From: Duganella sp. BJB476 | Lineage (GTDB): Bacteria > Pseudomonadota > Gammaproteobacteria > Burkholderiales > Burkholderiaceae_D | Direction: 5' to 3' | Length of the DNA: 64,000 nucleotides | NCBI RefSeq assembly: GCF_003416895.1 | Contig: NZ_QVIO01000006.1 | Span: 124,001 to 188,000, forward strand | Shown here: piece after piece, positions 19,206 through 28,205 of the stretch | Layout: each line of letters begins with the position of its first letter | Numbering within the stretch: the first letter of the stretch is position 1 | The notes under the pieces: generated by a model | The model's database searches: none | Told to the model about the DNA's origin: nothing | The model's input: only the letters and a program-made list of their open reading frames with translations | Made by a program: the position numbers and the translations under genes

Positions 19206-20327
19206 TCAAGCGTGTGTCGGCCCGCGCGCCAGCGCCTGGCCGCCGGCGTTAAATAACAGGCAACGCGACGGCGGCAGGTGGATGCGGGTGAGGTCGCCGG
19301 CGTGCAGCGGCGGCGCTTCGGCCGGCTGCTTGACGGCGATCATTTCGCCGGCGCCGGCCAGCGTGGTGTAGACGATGGACTGGTCGCCCAGGTATTCCAC
19401 ATGGCCGATGCCGACGTCGATGGTGTTGGCCCCGGCGCCGGCGGCGCCGACGATGGACAGGTGCTCGGCGCGCACGCCCAGCGTGACGCGGTCGCCCCGT
19501 TGCGGGCCGCGCTCGGAACCTCGCGCGTCCACCTCGACGATGGCGCCGCCGGGCAGCAGCACGCTGGCGTGGTCGGCCGACAGCGCGACGATCTCGCCGG
19601 CGATGAAGTTCATCTTCGGCGTGCCGAGGAAGCCGGCCACGAACAGGTTGGCCGGATGGTTGTACAGTTCATGCGGCGTGCCGACCTGCTCGATGCGGCC
19701 GGCGTTGAACACCGCGATGCGCTGGCCCAAGGTCATCGCCTCGACCTGGTCGTGGGTGACGTAGATCATGGTGGTCTTCAGCTCCTGGTGCAGGCGGCTG
19801 ATTTCCACCCGCATCTGCACGCGCAGGCTGGCGTCGAGATTGGAGAGCGGCTCGTCGAACAGGAACACCTCCGGCGTGCGCACGATGGCGCGGCCGATGG
19901 CGACGCGCTGGCGCTGGCCGCCGGACAGCTCCTTGGGCCGGCGCTTGAGCAGCGGCGCGATCTGCAGGATGGCCGCCGCGCGCTCCACCGCCGCCGCCAC
20001 CTCGGCCGGCTTGCGGCCGGCCAGCTTGAGCGCGAAGGCCATGTTTTCGTACACCGTCATGTGCGGATACAGCGCGTACGACTGGAACACCATGGCCAGC
20101 TTGCGCTGCGCCGGGGCGATGTCGTTGGCCAGCGCGCCGCCGATGTGCAGCGTGCCGCCGCTGATGTCTTCCAGGCCGGCGATCATGCGCAGCAGCGTCG
20201 ACTTGCCGCAACCGGAAGGGCCGACGAAGACCATGAATTCGCCGTCGGCGATATCGAGGTCGACGCCGTGCACCACCGGGGTCTTGTCGTAGCTCTTGAC
20301 GATTTGTTTGAGGCTGACGCTGGCCAT
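19206..20327 (-). CDS. ABC sugar transporter ATP-binding protein (UgpC/MsmK type)
   Basis: 373 residues: a nucleotide-binding domain plus C-terminal TOBE domain, the standard form for sugar importers. Walker A GPSGCGKST at 36-44, Q-loop FQSYALYPH, signature LSGGQ at 134-138, Walker B VFLFDE at 154-159, D-loop SNLDA and H-loop YVTHDQ. It energises uptake by the two permeases encoded earlier in the same operon. It is separated from them by the nagZ-like and MFS genes, an unusual split. It starts four bases after the MFS stop. Confidence 0.93.
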   Translation of the reverse strand: MASVSLKQIVKSYDKTPVVHGVDLDIADGEFMVFVGPSGCGKSTLLRMIAGLEDISGGTLHIGGALANDIAPAQRKLAMVFQSYALYPHMTVYENMAFALKLAGRKPAEVAAAVERAAAILQIAPLLKRRPKELSGGQRQRVAIGRAIVRTPEVFLFDEPLSNLDASLRVQMRVEISRLHQELKTTMIYVTHDQVEAMTLGQRIAVFNAGRIEQVGTPHELYNHPANLFVAGFLGTPKMNFIAGEIVALSADHASVLLPGGAIVEVDARGSERGPQRGDRVTLGVRAEHLSIVGAAGAGANTIDVGIGHVEYLGDQSIVYTTLAGAGEMIAVKQPAEAPPLHAGDLTRIHLPPSRCLLFNAGGQALARGPTHA

Positions 20328-20331
20328 CCGC

Positions 20332-21633
20332 TTATCCCGCGCGCACGGCTTGCGGCGCCGGCTCTTCCTCCGCCTGCGGGCGCGCGGTCATCGGAATGAT
20401 CTGCGACAGCACCGCCACCGGAATCGCGCACAGCATCACCCACACGAAGAAGTGCTGGTAGCCCAGCGACAGCTGGATGTCGCCGCTGAACAGTTTGAAC
20501 AGCACGAAGCCCAGCTGCATGATGCCGGTCGAGAAGGCGTAGTGCGCGGTCTGGTATTTGCCCGGCGCGACCACCTGCATCATGTACAGGATCAGGCCGA
20601 CGAAGCCGAAGCCGTAGCCGAACATCTCGACGCTGAGCGCCACGCCGATCACCGACAGCTCGGTGGGCTGGAACACCGACAGCAGGTAGAAGGCGAGGTT
20701 GGGCAGGTTGACCGCGAGGATCAGCCACAGGATGGCGCGCTTGAGGCTGAGCCACGAGGTGAAGTAGCCGCCGGCGATGCTGCCGACCACGAAGGCCACG
20801 GTGCCGACGGTGCCGTACACGGCGCCCACTTCGGCGGTGGTCAGTCCCAGGCCGCCGAGGTTGCGCGCCTCGCGCAGGAACAGCGGGCCGATCGACTGCA
20901 CCTGCGCCTCGCCGGCGCGGAACAGGATGATGAACAGGATCGAGACCCAGATGCCGGGCTTCTTGAAGAACTCGACGATCACTTCGCCCAGCGTGCGGGC
21001 GATGGCGCCGGCGTTGGTGTCGGCCGTGACTTCGTTCAGCGCGGTCGGCAGCGCCCAGCTGTTGTACAGGCCCAGCGCCACCATGATGACGGCCAGGATG
21101 CAGAAGCTGATGGTCCATGCCGGCACCACGCCCAAGGTCTTCTCGAAGTGGCCGGCCAGCAGCAGCAGGCCGCCGGTGGTGAAGAATTTGCCGGCGTTGA
21201 AGAAGGTGCCGGTCCAGCCGGCGTATTTGGCCTGGCCTTTTTCATCGAGGCTGGAGATGTACAGGCCGTCGCAGGAGATGTCGTGCGTGGCCGACGAGAT
21301 GCCGACCAGCGCGAGCATGGCCATGCAGGCCGCGAACCAGAACGGCGCATGCAGCGCCAGCGCCACGCCGCCCAGGCACAAGCCGCCGAAGATCTGGAAG
21401 CCGACCACCACCAGCTTCTTGCTGCTGGCCAGTTCCAGGAAGGGACTCCACAGGGGCTTGAACACCCAGGCGAAGCCGATCAAGCCGGTCCAGTGATTGA
21501 GCTCGTCGTTGGGCACGCCCATGCTCTTCAACATCTGGTTGGCGACGATCGCCACCGCGAAGAACGGCAGGCCCTGCGCCAGGTACAGGCTGGGTACCCA
21601 GAACTTCGGGTTGCGTATTTTTTTGTTGTCCAT
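20332..21633 (-). CDS. MFS transporter, AmpG-like, in GlcNAc operon
   Basis: 433 residues with about 12 transmembrane segments. The start PKFWVPSLYLAQGLPFFAVA and the DISCDGLYISSLDEKGQAKYAG-type loop (quoted short) resemble the AmpG/acetyl-CoA transporter branch of MFS, whose best-known member imports anhydromuropeptides or GlcNAc-anhydroMurNAc. Here, between nagZ and an ABC ATPase inside a chitin/GlcNAc operon, chitobiose, GlcNAc or muropeptide import are all possible. Start ATG 21633 has GGGGAGGAGG upstream. C-terminal tail is hydrophilic and acidic (PQAEEEPAPQ). Substrate not determined by sequence. Confidence 0.85.
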   Translation of the reverse strand: MDNKKIRNPKFWVPSLYLAQGLPFFAVAIVANQMLKSMGVPNDELNHWTGLIGFAWVFKPLWSPFLELASSKKLVVVGFQIFGGLCLGGVALALHAPFWFAACMAMLALVGISSATHDISCDGLYISSLDEKGQAKYAGWTGTFFNAGKFFTTGGLLLLAGHFEKTLGVVPAWTISFCILAVIMVALGLYNSWALPTALNEVTADTNAGAIARTLGEVIVEFFKKPGIWVSILFIILFRAGEAQVQSIGPLFLREARNLGGLGLTTAEVGAVYGTVGTVAFVVGSIAGGYFTSWLSLKRAILWLILAVNLPNLAFYLLSVFQPTELSVIGVALSVEMFGYGFGFVGLILYMMQVVAPGKYQTAHYAFSTGIMQLGFVLFKLFSGDIQLSLGYQHFFVWVMLCAIPVAVLSQIIPMTARPQAEEEPAPQAVRAG

Positions 21634-21658
21634 ATTGCCTCCTCCCCTGATTGATTGT

Positions 21659-23152
21659 TTATGCGAAGCCGGGCACCGGTGCGTTGCCGGTGGCTTCCAG
21701 TTCGCCGCACAGCCAGCCGTTGACCGCGTCCAGCGCCGGCTGGGCGAAGCCGTAGGTCATCAGCGATGGCGCCTGGATGTCCAGCGCCTGGTACGGATTC
21801 CACAAGGCCAGGTGCAGGTCCGGCTTCCACGTCGCGCGCGCGTGCTCGCCGTAGCGCAGGCGCGAGGTCGAGGCCAGGATCGTGAAGCGGCCGTCCTGCG
21901 GCAGCGCGCTCCAGTCGAAGGTGTCGGCGTCGGCGAAGGTGGTCAGTTCGACGTCGTACAGGCGGCGCAGCGATGCGGCCACGCCTTCGGCCGGCACGCC
22001 GGCTTCGGACACGCCGTCGCTGACCACGTCCTGGCGCACCACCAGGCGCACCTGCGCGCCGGCGGCCGGGCGGGTGGGCGCGCCGTAGGCGGTCAGGCTG
22101 CGGCGCCAGCCTTCGGCCATCACTTCGCGGTCGGCGGCGTCTTCCTTGTACGAACGCGGCTTGCATGGATAGGCCAGCGCCAGCGACGCCAGGCGGTCCA
22201 GGCGCTGCTTGACGGCGTCCATGGACAGCTCGCCCGAGGCGATGGCGGCGGCGATGGAGTCCAGCGTTTCATTTTGCGTTTCGGTGGTGCCCAGCGCCAT
22301 CACCATGTCGGCGCCGGCGGTCAGCGCGCGCACGGCCGCGTTGCCCACGCCGTAGCGGCCGGCGATGGCGTGCATGTCCATGCCGTCGGTGATGACGACG
22401 CCCTTGTACTGCCATTCCTCGCGCAGCAGGCCGGTGAGGATGCGGCGCGACATGGTGGCCGGATTGTCCGGGTCCAGTGTCGGGTAGACGATGTGGGCGG
22501 TCATCATGGCCGGTGCCGCGCCGGAGGCGATGCGGAACGGCGCCAGTTCCATGCGGTCCAGTTCCTCGACCGGCTTGTTCACGGTCGGCAGGTCGCGGTG
22601 CGAATCGACGTTGGTGTCGCCGTGGCCGGGGAAGTGCTTGACGCAGCAGGATACGCCTTCCGCATGGCTGCCGGCCATCCACGCCATCGCCAGTTCGGCG
22701 GCGCGTTGCGGCTCGGCGCCGAAGGAGCGCTCTGCGATCACCGGGTTGTGCGGGTTGTTATTCAGGTCCAGCACCGGCGCGAAGTTCCAGTTGAAGCCCA
22801 GCGCCTTGACCGCGCGCGCCACGGCGGCGCCGGTGCGGTAGGCCAGGTCGGTGTCGTTGGCCGCGCCCAGGCCCATGGCGGCCGGCGGCGCCGGCACCCA
22901 GGTCGAGCGCACCACGGCGCCGCCTTCCTGGTCGATGCCGATCAGCGACTCGGGGCCCATGACGGCGCGCAGGTCGGCGGTCAGCTTGGCCAGCTGTTCG
23001 GAGTCGGTCATGTTCCCGCGGAACAGGCAGACGGCGCGGATGCCGTTGGCCTTGATGAAGTCGGCGGTGGCGGCATCGAGCACGGTGCCGGGGAAGCGGA
23101 TCATGATCAGCTGGCCGGCGATTTTTCTGAGGTCGTTTTGGGTTGGGGTCAT
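21659..23152 (-). CDS. nagZ: Family 3 beta-N-acetylhexosaminidase with C-terminal extension
   Basis: 497 residues; start ATG overlaps the permease stop (ATGA). The GH3 barrel carries IGIDQEGGAVVR, and KHFPGHGDTNVDSHRDLP at 172-189, which holds the His-Asp acid/base pair unique to NagZ-type enzymes. The nucleophile is D256 in ITDGMDM. Enzymes of this type remove terminal GlcNAc from chito-oligomers or muropeptides. E. coli NagZ is about 341 residues; the extra ~150 residues here (from about 340) resemble the C-terminal domain of longer GH3 NagZ enzymes of Bacillus. No signal peptide, so it acts in the cytosol, on oligomers brought in by the ABC or MFS transporter. Confidence 0.9.
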   Translation of the reverse strand: MTPTQNDLRKIAGQLIMIRFPGTVLDAATADFIKANGIRAVCLFRGNMTDSEQLAKLTADLRAVMGPESLIGIDQEGGAVVRSTWVPAPPAAMGLGAANDTDLAYRTGAAVARAVKALGFNWNFAPVLDLNNNPHNPVIAERSFGAEPQRAAELAMAWMAGSHAEGVSCCVKHFPGHGDTNVDSHRDLPTVNKPVEELDRMELAPFRIASGAAPAMMTAHIVYPTLDPDNPATMSRRILTGLLREEWQYKGVVITDGMDMHAIAGRYGVGNAAVRALTAGADMVMALGTTETQNETLDSIAAAIASGELSMDAVKQRLDRLASLALAYPCKPRSYKEDAADREVMAEGWRRSLTAYGAPTRPAAGAQVRLVVRQDVVSDGVSEAGVPAEGVAASLRRLYDVELTTFADADTFDWSALPQDGRFTILASTSRLRYGEHARATWKPDLHLALWNPYQALDIQAPSLMTYGFAQPALDAVNGWLCGELEATGNAPVPGFA

Positions 23153-23952
23153 TTCACAGCTCCGTCCATGCCACGCATGAAGAATCGTTGAGTAAAGAGG
23201 AAGGCTGCCAGCGTGGGCAGGATGGTCAAGATGGTGCCGGCGGCGATCACGCGCGTGCTGCTGCCGAAGGTGCCGCGCAAGTACAGCACGCCCACCGACA
23301 GCGGGAATTCGTCCGGTTTGCTCATCACGATGGATGGCCAGATGTATTCGTTCCATGCCTCGACCGCCGTCAGGATGCCGACCGTGGCCAGCCACGGCGC
23401 GATCAGCGGCAGCATGATTTTACTGAAGATGGTCCATTCGGAGGCGCCGTCGACGCGGGCGGCGTCGATCAGGTCCTGCGGTACTTCCTCGAAGGCTTGC
23501 TTGAGCAGCAGGATGGCAACCGCCGTGACGACGTTGGGCAGGATCACGCCGGTGTAGGTGTCGACCAGGCTCAGTTTCGTCACGGTGATGAAGTTGACCA
23601 GGAAGTTCACTTCCGACGGCAGCACCAGCGTGGCGAGGATCAGGCCGAACACCAGCTTGCGGCCCTTGAAGTGCATGCGCGCCAGCGGGTAGGCTGCGGC
23701 GGAGCACAGCGCCAGCTTCCAGAACACGGTGCAGGCGGCGATGAAGACGGAGTTGCGGAAGAAGGACCAGATCGGAATCGCCCTGAACACTTCGATGAAG
23801 TTCTCGAACGACGGCTGGTTCGGCCAGAAGGTCGGCGGGAAGGCGAAGATGTTGCCTTCGGTGGAGATGGCCGTCACCAGCGTCCACCAGAATGGGAACA
23901 CGCAGACCACCGCGATCGCGCAGAGCAGCAGGTAGTGGGTGATCGTCTTCAT
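23149..23952 (-). CDS. ABC sugar transporter permease (MalG type)
   Basis: 267 residues, six predicted membrane helices, beginning MKTITHYLLLCAIAVVCVFP. The EAA loop that docks to the ATPase reads EEVPQDLIDAARVDGASEW. The C-terminus FFMRGMDGAVK is typical of carbohydrate permease 1 family MalG-like subunits. The start overlaps the upstream permease stop and its stop overlaps the GH3 start, both as ATGA, so all three are translationally coupled. It pairs with the 23949-24809 gene. Confidence 0.93.
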   Translation of the reverse strand: MKTITHYLLLCAIAVVCVFPFWWTLVTAISTEGNIFAFPPTFWPNQPSFENFIEVFRAIPIWSFFRNSVFIAACTVFWKLALCSAAAYPLARMHFKGRKLVFGLILATLVLPSEVNFLVNFITVTKLSLVDTYTGVILPNVVTAVAILLLKQAFEEVPQDLIDAARVDGASEWTIFSKIMLPLIAPWLATVGILTAVEAWNEYIWPSIVMSKPDEFPLSVGVLYLRGTFGSSTRVIAAGTILTILPTLAAFLFTQRFFMRGMDGAVK

Positions 23953-24809
23953 CGGTGTTTGGGCTTGATGTAGCGAAGGCAGAGCAGGGCGATGCCGATG
24001 CAGAAGATGGACATGACGAAGCTGGCGGCCAGCGCGCGCGGCAGCTTCAGGTGCTTGAGGCCCTGGTCGTAGGCGTAGTACAAGCCGGTGAAGGTGGAGT
24101 TCATCGGTCCGCCCTGGGTCAGCACGTCCACTTCCTGGTAGGCCTTCAGGGCGGCCAGCACGGAGAGGATGGTGCAGACCATGATGGTCGGGCGCAGCAT
24201 CGGCACGGTGATCCGCCAGAAACGCTGCCAGCGGTTGGCGCCGTCGAGGATGGCCGCTTCCTGCATGTCGGCGGGGACGGCTTGCAACGCGGCCAGGTAC
24301 ATCACCATGTACCAGCCCAGGCCGCGCCACAGCGTGACGAACATGATGGCGAACAGCGCCAGGCTGTCGTTGGAGAGCCAGCCGACCGGCGCGCCGACCA
24401 GCCGCAGCGTCATCAGCACGTAATTGAGCGCGCCCTGTTCGTGGAACATGAAGCCCCACATGATGCCGACCACCGACACCGTGGTCACCACCGGCACGTA
24501 GAAGGCGGCGCGGAAGTAGCGGATGCCGGGCAGTTGGTTGTTGACCAGTACCGCGAGGCCGAGTGCGCCGATCTGCACGAAGGGCACCATCAGCAGGAAG
24601 ATCAGCGAGTTTTTCAGGCCGGTAACGAACATCTCGTTGTCGAAGATGTAGCGGAAGTTGTCCAGGCCGACCCAGTGGGTGTCGCGTATCAGGCTGTAGT
24701 CGGTGAAGGCCAGCAGGGAGCCGAAGGCCACCGGCCAGAACGAGAACACGGCCAGCAGCGCCAGCGCGGGGGCGAGGAACAGCCAGGCGGTGAGGTTCGA
24801 GCGGCTCAT
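23949..24809 (-). CDS. ABC sugar transporter permease (MalF type)
   Basis: 286 residues, six predicted membrane helices. N-terminus LTAWLFLAPALALLAVFSFW and the loop VGLDNFRYIFDNEMFVTGLKNS-type region (quoted short) are typical of MalF/UgpA subunits. The EAA loop is AVPADMQEAAILDGANRWQ. It starts one base after the binding-protein stop, and overlaps the second permease by four bases. Forms the channel with it. Confidence 0.93.
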   Translation of the reverse strand: MSRSNLTAWLFLAPALALLAVFSFWPVAFGSLLAFTDYSLIRDTHWVGLDNFRYIFDNEMFVTGLKNSLIFLLMVPFVQIGALGLAVLVNNQLPGIRYFRAAFYVPVVTTVSVVGIMWGFMFHEQGALNYVLMTLRLVGAPVGWLSNDSLALFAIMFVTLWRGLGWYMVMYLAALQAVPADMQEAAILDGANRWQRFWRITVPMLRPTIMVCTILSVLAALKAYQEVDVLTQGGPMNSTFTGLYYAYDQGLKHLKLPRALAASFVMSIFCIGIALLCLRYIKPKHR

Positions 24810-24810
24810 C

Positions 24811-26073
24811 TCAGTGGCTCCGCTGCGCGCTGAGTTTCTTGTTCCAGATCGCCACCGCCTGGTCCAGCGCTTCCTTCACGTCCTGCTTGCCGGTGACGCC
24901 GGCTTCGACGGCCTTCACCAGGTAGCGGCGCAGTTCGTCGTAGTCGGTGATGCCGGCCACGTACAGCGTGTGTGAATGCGGCATCGAAACGGCGCCCGCC
25001 GATACGGCCTTCTCGGCCGCACCGGCGCCTGGCGGCACGGTCATGAAGAAGGGATCGTTGGCCGCCTGCGACATGGCCGGATACACGCTGGCCTGCTTGG
25101 CGAAGGCCAGCTGGTTGGCGTCGTTGGTTAGGTAGCGGGCGAACTTGCCGACCGCCGGCAGCAGTTTTGCGTCGACGTTCTTTGGCACGGCGAAGTGAAT
25201 CAGCCAGCCGCCGTCGGCGATGCCGGTGGGACCCAGCGGCGCGGGGGCGACGTCGGTGATGGCGTAGATGTCCCTGGCGTCGCTCTGGATGCGCTTGACG
25301 GCCGTTGGTGGCGCCAGCAGCATGCCGAGGCGGCCGCCTTTGTAGGCGTCGATCGCGGCGGGGAAGTTATCTTCGGCGAACAGCGCATCTTTCAGCAGGC
25401 CGCCGGCCTTGTAGGTCTCGGCCAGTTTCTTGATCAGCGCGATGTGGGCGGGCGAGTTGAACACCGCCTTGCCGTTCTGGATCACGGCCAGGCCTTGCTG
25501 CATCATCAGGCCGTCGATCTTGGACAGCGCGGGGCACAGGCCGGCCTTGCCGGTGCGGGCGGCGATCTGGCGCGCGAACAGTAGTTGTTCGTCGAGATCG
25601 CGCGGCGCGTGCGGGATGGCGGCGGCTTTGAATATCTGGGTGTTGTAGGCGATGACGGCGACGTTGCTGTACATCGGGAAGCCGTAGGTCTTGCCGCCGA
25701 AGGTCAGGTCTTCCAGTGTGCTGGGAAGGTAGCGCGGGCGGGCGTCGCCGAGCAGGGCGTCGACCGGCGTGAGCAGGCCGTCGCGGGCGAATTCGTCGGC
25801 CCAGGGCACGTTCAGGTTGACCAGCGCGGGCGGGGTGCCGGCGACGATGCGCGTTACCAGCTTGGTCTGGATCACGTCCCATGGAAAGTCGACCCACTCG
25901 ACTTTCACGCCTGGATTGCCGGCTTCGTAGTTTTTCACCAGCGTCTCGAAGTAGGGAGTGAATTTGGGCTTCATGCTGAAGGTCCAGAATTCGATTTTTT
26001 CAGGCGCCGCGAGGGCAGCGCCGCTCAGCAAGGCCTGCACCATCAATGCCGTCAGCAATATGCGTTTCTTCAT
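24811..26073 (-). CDS. ABC sugar transporter substrate-binding protein
   Basis: 420 residues, extracellular solute-binding protein family 1. Signal peptide about residues 1-22 (LLSGAALAA). The mature start PEKIEFWTFSMKPKFTPYFE and the segment VNLNVPWADEFARDGLLTPVD are typical of sugar-binding lobes. YKGGRLGMLLAPPTAVKRI and NDANQLAFAKQASVYPAM near the hinge support family identity. Located directly before two permeases in the GlcNAc operon, so N-acetylglucosamine, chitobiose or related oligomers are the expected ligands; the sequence does not decide which. Confidence 0.92.
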   Translation of the reverse strand: MKKRILLTALMVQALLSGAALAAPEKIEFWTFSMKPKFTPYFETLVKNYEAGNPGVKVEWVDFPWDVIQTKLVTRIVAGTPPALVNLNVPWADEFARDGLLTPVDALLGDARPRYLPSTLEDLTFGGKTYGFPMYSNVAVIAYNTQIFKAAAIPHAPRDLDEQLLFARQIAARTGKAGLCPALSKIDGLMMQQGLAVIQNGKAVFNSPAHIALIKKLAETYKAGGLLKDALFAEDNFPAAIDAYKGGRLGMLLAPPTAVKRIQSDARDIYAITDVAPAPLGPTGIADGGWLIHFAVPKNVDAKLLPAVGKFARYLTNDANQLAFAKQASVYPAMSQAANDPFFMTVPPGAGAAEKAVSAGAVSMPHSHTLYVAGITDYDELRRYLVKAVEAGVTGKQDVKEALDQAVAIWNKKLSAQRSH

Positions 26074-26088
26074 TGATGGTGCCGCTGC

Positions 26089-27111
26089 TTAGTTGGTCTT
26101 GGTGACTTTGCTCAGGTGGCGCGGGGCGTCCGGGTCCATGCCGCGTGCCGCCGACAGCTGGGCCGCCATCACGTAGAAGGCCTGGATCGCCACGATAGGA
26201 TCCAGATCCGGCGTCGCCGCCACTGGCAAGGTCAGGTCGCGGTCGGCCACGTCGGCCGGCGCGGCCAGCAGCACGCGCGCGCCACGGCCGCGCATCTCGG
26301 TCGCCAGCTGCAGCAGGCTCGCTTGCGTAGGGCCACGGGTGGCGAAGATCACCAGCGGGTAGCCTTCTTCGATCAACGCCATCGGGCCGTGCTTGATCTC
26401 CGCGCCGCTGAAGGCTTCCGCCTGCAGGGCCGAGGTTTCCTTGAATTTCAACGACGCTTCCAGCGCGACCGGGAAGCTGATGCCGCGGCCGACCACCATG
26501 ATGTTGCGGGCAGGCGCCAGCACTTCGATGGCCGAGGACCAGTCTTCCTTGGCGGCCTCGCGCAGCGAGTCGGGCAGGGCTTCCAGGCCGGCCAGCAGCT
26601 CAGGATCGTTCTGCCATGCGGCGACCAGGCGGGCGCCTGCCACCAGGCTGGTGATGAAGCTCTTGGTGGCGGCCACGCTTTGCTCTTTGCCGGCGCGCAG
26701 CGGAATCGACCACTCGGCGGCATGCGCCAGCGGCGAGTCGATGTCGTTGACCAGCGCGATGGTGGTGGCGCCGCCGTCGCGGAAGTATTTGATCGGCTCG
26801 ACCACGTCCGGGCTCTGGCCCGATTGCGAGATCGAGATCGCCAGCGTGTCGCGGGTGATCAGCGGCGATTTGTTCAAGGTCACCAGGGACATCGGCAGCG
26901 ACGCCACCACGCGGCCCAGGCGGGCCATGATCAGGTAGGCCGCGTAGGCGCAGGCGTGGTCGGAGCTGCCCCGCGCGATGGTCAGCGCGGTCGAGAAGGA
27001 CGTGCTCCTCAATTTGCGGCCCAGCTCCGCGTAACGGTCGCCATCGCTGGCCAGCTGGAGGGCTACGCAATCGGCTGCGGACAGGGCTTCTTTCAACATC
27101 ATTGAGGTCAC
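26089..27111 (-). CDS. SIS-domain glucosamine-6-phosphate deaminase (NagB-II type)
   Basis: 340 residues with two SIS domains as in the isomerase half of GlmS. Phosphosugar-binding motifs: ARGSSDHACAYAAYL, SISQSGQSPDVVEPI and SVAATKSFITSL in the first domain; EASLKFKETSALQAEAF and EIKHGPMALI in the second. In proteobacterial GlcNAc loci this protein replaces classic NagB and converts GlcN-6-P to fructose-6-P plus ammonia. The GTG start at 27111 overlaps the nagA stop (GTGA) and has GGAG eight bases upstream; ATG codons nine and twelve bases later are less well placed. A role as isomerase is the main alternative. Confidence 0.88.
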   Translation of the reverse strand: MTSMMLKEALSAADCVALQLASDGDRYAELGRKLRSTSFSTALTIARGSSDHACAYAAYLIMARLGRVVASLPMSLVTLNKSPLITRDTLAISISQSGQSPDVVEPIKYFRDGGATTIALVNDIDSPLAHAAEWSIPLRAGKEQSVAATKSFITSLVAGARLVAAWQNDPELLAGLEALPDSLREAAKEDWSSAIEVLAPARNIMVVGRGISFPVALEASLKFKETSALQAEAFSGAEIKHGPMALIEEGYPLVIFATRGPTQASLLQLATEMRGRGARVLLAAPADVADRDLTLPVAATPDLDPIVAIQAFYVMAAQLSAARGMDPDAPRHLSKVTKTN

Positions 27112-28205
27112 AACAATTCTCCTTCGATATAGACGGCTTTGAGATTCAGGTCACGGTCGAGCACTACAAAGTCGGCGTAGGCGCCGGGGGCCAGGCGGCC
27201 CCGCTCTTGCAGGCCGAGATAGTCGGCTGCATACGTTGAGACCCGTGCCGAGGCGTCCGCCAGATCGAGGCCGAGTCCGACCAGGTTGCGCAGCGCCTGG
27301 TCCATGGTGAGGGTGCTGCCGGCCAGCGTGCCGTCGGGCAGGCGCACGCCGCCCATGCATTTCATGACGGTGTGGCGGCCCAGCATGTACTCGCCGTCCG
27401 GCATGCCGGTGGCGGCGGTCGAATCGGTCACGCAGTACAGGTGCGGGATGCAGCGCAGCGCGGTGCGGATGGCGCCGGGGTGCACGTGCAGCAGGTCGGG
27501 GATGAATTCGGCATACTGCGCATGGGCCAGCGCGGCGCCGACCATGCCGGGTTCGCGGTGATGCAGGCCGGTCATGGCGTTGAACAAATGGGTGAAGCCG
27601 TGCGCGCCGTGCTCCAGCGCGGCCACGCCGTCCTCGTAGGTGCCGAGGGTGTGGCCGATCTGCACGCGCATGCCGGCGTCCGACAGTTCGCGTACCAGCT
27701 CCAGATGGCCGCCGATTTCCGGCGCCACGGTGATCAGTTTGATCGGCGCGATCGCTTCCAGGCGCTCGACGTCGGCCAGCTTGGCGGTGCGCGCGAACGG
27801 CGGCTGCGCTCCCAGCTTGCCGGAGTTGATGAACGGGCCTTCCAGGTGCACGCCCAGCACGCGCGCTTCGCCTTTGCCGCGCAGGGCGGCGGCTTTGCCG
27901 ATGCCTTGCAGCGCCAGGTCGATGTCTTCCGGCGGCGCCGTCATGGTGGTGGCCAGCATGCTGGTGGTGCCGTGCCTGGCGTGGATGGCGGCGATGGTGT
28001 GGACGGCGTCGCCGCCTTCCATCACGTCCTTGCCGCCGCCGCCGTGCACGTGCAGGTCGATAAAGCCAGGCAGGATATAGACGTCTTCGTTTTTCGACGG
28101 GTCGGTGCTGCTGCCGTGGATGGCGGCGATGCGGTCGCTGAAGGTGATCTCACCGCGGACCCAGCCCGCCGAGGTCAGGATATTGCCTTGGATTGCACTG
28201 CTCAT
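27108..28205 (-). CDS. nagA: N-acetylglucosamine-6-phosphate deacetylase
   Basis: 365 residues, normal length. Deacetylates GlcNAc-6-P to GlcN-6-P. Amidohydrolase motifs: FIDLHVHGGGGKDVM at the first metal site, GVHLEGPFIN with the metal-binding Glu, the later His in VQIGHTLG and THLFNAM, and the catalytic Asp in CVTDSTAATGM. Start overlaps the gntR stop (ATGAG) and the stop overlaps the SIS gene, so it is coupled on both sides. The product feeds the adjacent deaminase. Confidence 0.95.
   Translation of the reverse strand: MSSAIQGNILTSAGWVRGEITFSDRIAAIHGSSTDPSKNEDVYILPGFIDLHVHGGGGKDVMEGGDAVHTIAAIHARHGTTSMLATTMTAPPEDIDLALQGIGKAAALRGKGEARVLGVHLEGPFINSGKLGAQPPFARTAKLADVERLEAIAPIKLITVAPEIGGHLELVRELSDAGMRVQIGHTLGTYEDGVAALEHGAHGFTHLFNAMTGLHHREPGMVGAALAHAQYAEFIPDLLHVHPGAIRTALRCIPHLYCVTDSTAATGMPDGEYMLGRHTVMKCMGGVRLPDGTLAGSTLTMDQALRNLVGLGLDLADASARVSTYAADYLGLQERGRLAPGAYADFVVLDRDLNLKAVYIEGELL

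Noticed and set aside
20332..21633. Dedicated AmpG for beta-lactamase induction
   Set aside because: No ampC/ampR/ampD nearby; the operon context is GlcNAc/chitin use, so a specific AmpG claim is not supported.
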